From Candidatus Bathyarchaeota archaeon (GTDB taxonomy: Archaea > Thermoproteota > Bathyarchaeia > 40CM-2-53-6): a DNA stretch of 9,992 nt. The notes beneath the pieces are model-generated. The model was not told where the DNA came from. It was given only the letters and a program-made list of their open reading frames with translations, and ran no database searches. The stretch covers positions 1-9,992 of the forward strand of contig VBBH01000155.1 in assembly GCA_005888695.1 (NCBI GenBank). The letters are read 5' to 3'. Shown here piece after piece: positions 7,644 to 9,992 of this stretch (positions within the stretch are counted from its first letter, which is position 1; every line of letters begins with the position of its first letter). Made by a program: the position numbers and the translations under genes.

Positions 7644-7667
7644 ACTCGGAGACTAAAACATCCGAGT
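7644..7667. terminator. Hairpin between the secreted-protein gene and the giant gene
   Basis: ACTCGGA (7644-7650) and TCCGAGT (7661-7667) form a perfect 7-bp stem around a 10-nt loop. On the leftward transcript the loop contains TTTT. It starts about 40 nt after the stop codon of the gene ending at 7707. It could end that transcript, protect its 3' end or separate expression of the two genes. There is no U-run directly after the stem, so the terminator label is tentative. Confidence 0.35.
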
Positions 7668-7706
7668 CTCGGGTTTAGCTTTCCTGCATGCGCTGATTGG
7701 CACGCC

Positions 7707-8402
7707 TTAGCTCCACGTCCAAGTGATGGTCCACGTGATCTGTATCGTGTCCCCAACCTGGAGCGTGATGGCGCTGAATGTTGCAGCGGCGAGGTTTACT
7801 CTTTGGGCTGCGTTGTTCGCAGCTTGGTTTACCAAGCAGCTCTGGGCAACGGTAGTCGCTACAGTGTTGTCAGTGAAGGTGTTTATGACCGTAGAACTCT
7901 TCGGTGAGCTTCCCGTGATGTCTGTCACTGCACCCCCAACGGCGACGAAGCCGTTCGTTGTAAGCTCTGCCCCACCGTTTTGACCACCAGAACCACCTGC
8001 GTTCCCGCAGTCACCGCTTGACGATGCGCCGTTCACTCCAGTAGACGACTGCCCAGGTAAGGGAGCGGCAGTGTTGCTAGACATGGCGATAAAGTGGAAG
8101 CTGCAAGATGCTGATACTGCACAGAATCCCTCGTTATTGGACGTGACCAGTTTTTCGACGTATTGAGCACCAGTGTCGAACATTACGTTGTGGACTGACT
8201 GACACTGAGGAGTGCCACCAGCTGGGGTGTAGCATTCTTGGAAGTTCGCGTCTAACACTTGGTAGTAGTGTCTGTTGCCCCATGGATTCCAGTTCCCGGT
8301 GGCCACGTAGCCTCCGATGAAGAAACTGGAGATTACAAGTGCCGTCGCCAAGAGAGCAATAGTACCCCTCTTCTTGTTCAATTCAATTTTGAGAAACTTC
8401 AA
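7707..8402 (-). CDS. Secreted or pilin-like surface protein with phage-tail-like C-terminal domain
   Basis: The protein has 231 residues. The N-terminus MKFLKIELNKKRG is basic and is followed by a hydrophobic stretch (about 14-36), then an outside region. The KKRG-hydrophobic pattern resembles archaeal class III (type IV pilin) signals cut after Gly, though an uncleaved anchor is also possible. Residues about 100-231 (FHFIAMSSNTAAP, ELTTNGFVAVGG, FSAITLQVGDTIQITWTI) resemble a domain I know from archaeal and phage structural proteins, usually 'IALSxDxxAP...EITTNGL...GDxLxxTWT'. Six cysteines (57, 67, 94, 100, 132, 189) could form disulfides. A Gly/Ser/Asn-rich stretch at 125-144 looks like a linker. 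The TTG start is fixed by a strong Shine-Dalgarno. It probably acts at the cell surface with the giant protein encoded next in line. Confidence 0.65.
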   Translation of the reverse strand: MKFLKIELNKKRGTIALLATALVISSFFIGGYVATGNWNPWGNRHYYQVLDANFQECYTPAGGTPQCQSVHNVMFDTGAQYVEKLVTSNNEGFCAVSASCSFHFIAMSSNTAAPLPGQSSTGVNGASSSGDCGNAGGSGGQNGGAELTTNGFVAVGGAVTDITGSSPKSSTVINTFTDNTVATTVAQSCLVNQAANNAAQRVNLAAATFSAITLQVGDTIQITWTITWTWS

Positions 8403-8411
8403 TCTATTCTC

Positions 8412-8421
8412 TCACCTCCTT
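8412..8421 (-). promoter_or_regulatory. Strong Shine-Dalgarno fixing the TTG start at 8402
   Basis: On the minus strand the sequence reads AAGGAGGTGA, a full match to the 16S anti-Shine-Dalgarno, 9 nt ahead of the TTG. It is far stronger than anything before the other genes here and suggests heavy translation of a structural protein. Confidence 0.8.
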
Positions 8422-8524
8422 CCGACTGCTTATTCCGAGAGGCGCATTGGACTCCTTTCTTCTCGCCTTTGTAACCCTACGAAACCTGGACCGGTACTAT
8501 GCCGAAAAACGGAGGACCTGATTG

Positions 8525-8920
8525 TCAGTCCTGCACTGGTTCATGTTCATCTTCTACTCCTCCCTCTTCTTTCCTCGGAGACTCCTCCCATTCATCTTCT
8601 CGTGCAGACTTGAACACTGTACCTGATGGGAATGCTCCTCCTACACGAGGTGCGTTGCTGACATGCTTGGACGCTTCACGTCGGAACGAGAACAGGCTGA
8701 GACCGGCAACGATCACTGAAACCAACAGAATCATTATCGTAGTAGGCGTGAAGCTTGCCTCTGGTCCTGCCGAGTTGCCCACGTTGAGTGATCTCTGATA
8801 GGGAATCCCAGCGTAAACGAAAACACTCGCGCTGATTATGACTAGTGTCGAAACCAGTAGGAGCTCCAACCTGAAAGATTTCTTGTCGACAAGATTCAGG
8901 ATTACTCTGAGGTTTTTCAT
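8525..8920 (-). CDS. Two-helix membrane protein with acidic C-terminal tail
   Basis: I do not recognise this 131-residue protein. It starts with a basic MKNLRVILNLVDKKSFR, has a helix at about 18-38, a short probably external loop and a second helix at about 60-80 (TTIMILLVSVIVAGLSLF). A cytoplasmic tail containing DEWEESPRKEEGG then ends in an acidic extension. The second helix and tail align with the C-terminal part of the protein encoded just upstream (pattern TPxT...F-R-x-A-S...A-P...W-E-E-S-P-x-K-E-E-G). The ATG follows the upstream stop by 3 nt, with GAGGGTGA about 10 nt before it, so translation is probably coupled. The end of the gene seems to have lost its original stop, adding about ten residues. 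A membrane role linked to its neighbours is likely; activity is unknown. Confidence 0.75.
   Translation of the reverse strand: MKNLRVILNLVDKKSFRLELLLVSTLVIISASVFVYAGIPYQRSLNVGNSAGPEASFTPTTIMILLVSVIVAGLSLFSFRREASKHVSNAPRVGGAFPSGTVFKSAREDEWEESPRKEEGGVEDEHEPVQD
8546..8593 (-). repeat. Duplicated gene-end module, copy 1
   Basis: This copy encodes EWEESPRKEEGGVEDE near the end of the two-helix gene. It matches copy 2 at 28 of the first 30 positions, then differs by 2 nt in length, then matches for the last 13 nt (AGTAGAAGATGAA). The shared block in copy 2 spans stop, gap and next start, so copy 1 preserves a former stop-start junction now read through. Confidence 0.8.
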
Positions 8921-8965
8921 CTTCTACTGCTCACCCTCTTCTTTCGTCGGAGACTCCTCCCAATC
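8916..8965 (-). repeat. Duplicated gene-end module, copy 2
   Basis: This copy covers the DWEESPTKEEGEQ end of the five-helix gene, its TAG stop, AAG, and the ATG start of the two-helix gene. It appears to be the intact form of the duplicated block; copy 1 lies 370 bp further along the transcript. Confidence 0.8.
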
Positions 8966-9571
8966 GTCGTTTACTCGCATAGACCGCAGCTGCAAGGGCA
9001 AGCTTCCTGCTTCCTCGGTTGAAGACAGGCCTATTGCCGACGCATCTGGAGGCATCGATGACGGACTTGTAGGCGATAACCCCTGTCTACCTGGAGCATA
9101 GCCAATTCTCATTGACGCACCACGTTGTAACCAGAACATGCCGAAATTGACGACGAGTATCAAGACTGCCACGATCACAAAGGTAACAGGCGAGAGGACT
9201 ACTTCTCCGCCGCTTCCTATGAAGGAAGAGGCGAAGAGCGCTGAGATCGTGAATATCGGCATTGTCAGTGCTCCCGAGAAGACTGACGCTAGAGCCATCT
9301 TCCGGCGTACTACCGCCAGGTAGACGTTGAGGCCAACAACAGTGGAAACTGCTGACGTGAGATAGACGACGCTGAGCGAGAGGCGCGTGCCGTCATTCGC
9401 TGCCCGGCTTAGGATACCGGTATTGATGAAGGTTTGACTCATGAAGAGTTGCACGAGACCTATAATCGCTACTCCCTGGAAGAGATAGGGAAACAATGAG
9501 GGCATGTCAAAGTCGAATAAGGCAATGAGCAGGCTCATGGCCAGGAAAATTATTATCCCCAGAACTATCAA
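8924..9571 (-). CDS. Five-helix membrane protein with acidic C-terminal tail
   Basis: I do not recognise this 215-residue protein. Hydrophobic segments lie at about residues 2-19, 27-48, 65-88, 92-117 and 126-148. A cytoplasmic tail of about 65 residues follows, Pro/Ser-rich in the middle and ending DDWEESPTKEEGEQ. From about residue 126 on it resembles the two-helix protein encoded next, which suggests a shared module. The only usable start is TTG at 9571, because an in-frame TAG lies about nine codons upstream and no other start codon falls between them. GGAG precedes the TTG by only 3 nt, a poor spacing. It follows the AbrB-like gene by 44 nt in the same direction and is probably cotranscribed. 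It could be a membrane scaffold or assembly partner for the surface proteins; no catalytic motif is visible. Confidence 0.75.
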   Translation of the reverse strand: MIVLGIIIFLAMSLLIALFDFDMPSLFPYLFQGVAIIGLVQLFMSQTFINTGILSRAANDGTRLSLSVVYLTSAVSTVVGLNVYLAVVRRKMALASVFSGALTMPIFTISALFASSFIGSGGEVVLSPVTFVIVAVLILVVNFGMFWLQRGASMRIGYAPGRQGLSPTSPSSMPPDASAIGLSSTEEAGSLPLQLRSMRVNDDWEESPTKEEGEQ

Positions 9572-9615
9572 GAACTCCGGAAGTAGCGCCGTCTTCTATC
9601 CAGCCCTGATTCTCT

Positions 9616-9804
9616 CTACTTCTGCTTCTGCTCGTTCAGGGAACGTTCCTTGATCTCGTAGATCAGTCGTTGTCCCTTCGGCGACTCTCCGATCGAGAGT
9701 ACTAGGACACTCTGATCATTGATCTCAAGCAGTTGCGCCAGATCCTTCGGAATCAGGAGGTAGTGGCTTCCCTTGATTCGTGTCGGTGTTAGTTGAATTG
9801 CCAA
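9616..9804 (-). CDS. AbrB-like (swapped-hairpin) transcriptional regulator
   Basis: This is a 62-residue protein. Residues 4-50 fit the AbrB/MazE/SpoVT fold: a strand with basic residues (LTPTRIKGSHYLLIPKDL), a short helix (AQLLEI), then a strand rich in Val/Leu (SVLVLSIGE). The 'LLIPKDLAQLLEI' core is the family's most recognisable part. Such proteins form dimers and bind DNA as repressors, or serve as antitoxins. No toxin gene lies beside it; the next gene is a membrane protein, so local control of the surface cluster is more likely. It is the first gene of the leftward series. The start is TTG at 9804 with only a weak AGG-type site before it. No clear TATA box was found. Confidence 0.6.
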   Translation of the reverse strand: MAIQLTPTRIKGSHYLLIPKDLAQLLEINDQSVLVLSIGESPKGQRLIYEIKERSLNEQKQK

Positions 9805-9847
9805 ACCTGCTTATTTCTCCCAACCAGACGGCTAACCGGAACTAAGC

Positions 9848-9987
9848 TACGGCTGGGGAATACCCCTGTTGTAACCTCGAACTGGAAACTAGAAGGAACA
9901 GATCCCTGTTTCCACAAGGATGCAGAATCAGCGGGAATGCGTGAACTGTCCGGTAGAAACGCTCTTCGCAGAATGGGCCAAGAATGA
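9848..9987 (+). pseudogene. Possible C-terminal remnant of an IS605-type OrfB (TnpB) gene
   Basis: In the plus frame ending at TGA 9985 the sequence reads NTPVVTSNWKLEGTDP, CFHKDAESAGMREL and ends GQE. This resembles the loosely conserved tail after the zinc finger in some archaeal OrfB/TnpB proteins. No zinc-finger cysteines or catalytic DED-type residues precede it, so at most a short end remains. A small hairpin, GGGG-AATA-CCCC (9855-9866), lies at its start. The opposite strand is also open throughout. The resemblance is from memory, and the stretch may be noncoding. Confidence 0.25.
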
Positions 9988-9992
9988 TTCGG

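Noticed and set aside
7191..7907. Rightward frames over the giant gene's 5' end and the following gap, including one of 158 codons
   Set aside because: They overlap the signal peptide, the promoter gap and the end of the secreted-protein gene on the other strand. Their composition is Arg/Cys-rich without domains or a start signal.
8501..8511. CCG-AAAAA-CGG as a terminator after the two-helix gene
   Set aside because: The stem is only 3 bp. The five-T run on the leftward transcript might help termination but is too weak to annotate.

Overview
The window looks archaeal. It has small AbrB-type (swapped-hairpin) regulators, TATA-like boxes about 25-30 nt ahead of TTG starts with no Shine-Dalgarno, a tRNA-like locus whose anticodon stem is interrupted by an intron-like hairpin, and very large Ser/Leu-rich surface proteins. 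Five of six full-length genes are read as starting with TTG. A TACK-group archaeon (Nitrososphaerota or Bathyarchaeia-like) fits, but this is inference and no single marker gene fixes the lineage.

Left end (1-410): the 5' end of a leftward AbrB-like gene lies back to back with a rightward tRNA-Val(CAC)-like locus. The short gap holds an AT-rich box flanked by two copies of an 11-bp repeat. The tRNA-like locus has a good 3' half, a 22-nt hairpin in the anticodon arm and a degenerate 5' half. A T-rich tract follows it. Next comes a rightward MarC-family membrane protein (410-1054) that converges on the main cluster.

Main cluster (1076-9804): five genes all run leftward. In transcription order they are a small AbrB-like regulator, a five-helix membrane protein, a two-helix membrane protein, a secreted or anchored protein with a pilin-like N-terminus and a phage-tail-like C-terminal domain, and a giant protein of about 2,138 residues. 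The giant has a signal peptide, a beta-rich N-terminal region of about 450 residues, roughly 80 degenerate 20-residue repeats, one C-terminal membrane helix and an acidic cytoplasmic tail. The two middle membrane proteins share a C-terminal module and tail, and their DNA shows these ends arose by duplication. The simplest reading is a cell-surface locus (adhesin, fibre or envelope appendage) with its own membrane partners and a local regulator. No function is proven.

Right end (9805-9992): there is no intact gene. A short rightward open stretch resembles the C-terminal tail of an IS605-type OrfB/TnpB protein, but this is weak.

The best candidate for an undescribed system is the 7.7-9.8 kb membrane-protein pair with duplicated tails, taken together with the giant repeat protein and the pilin/tail-like protein.
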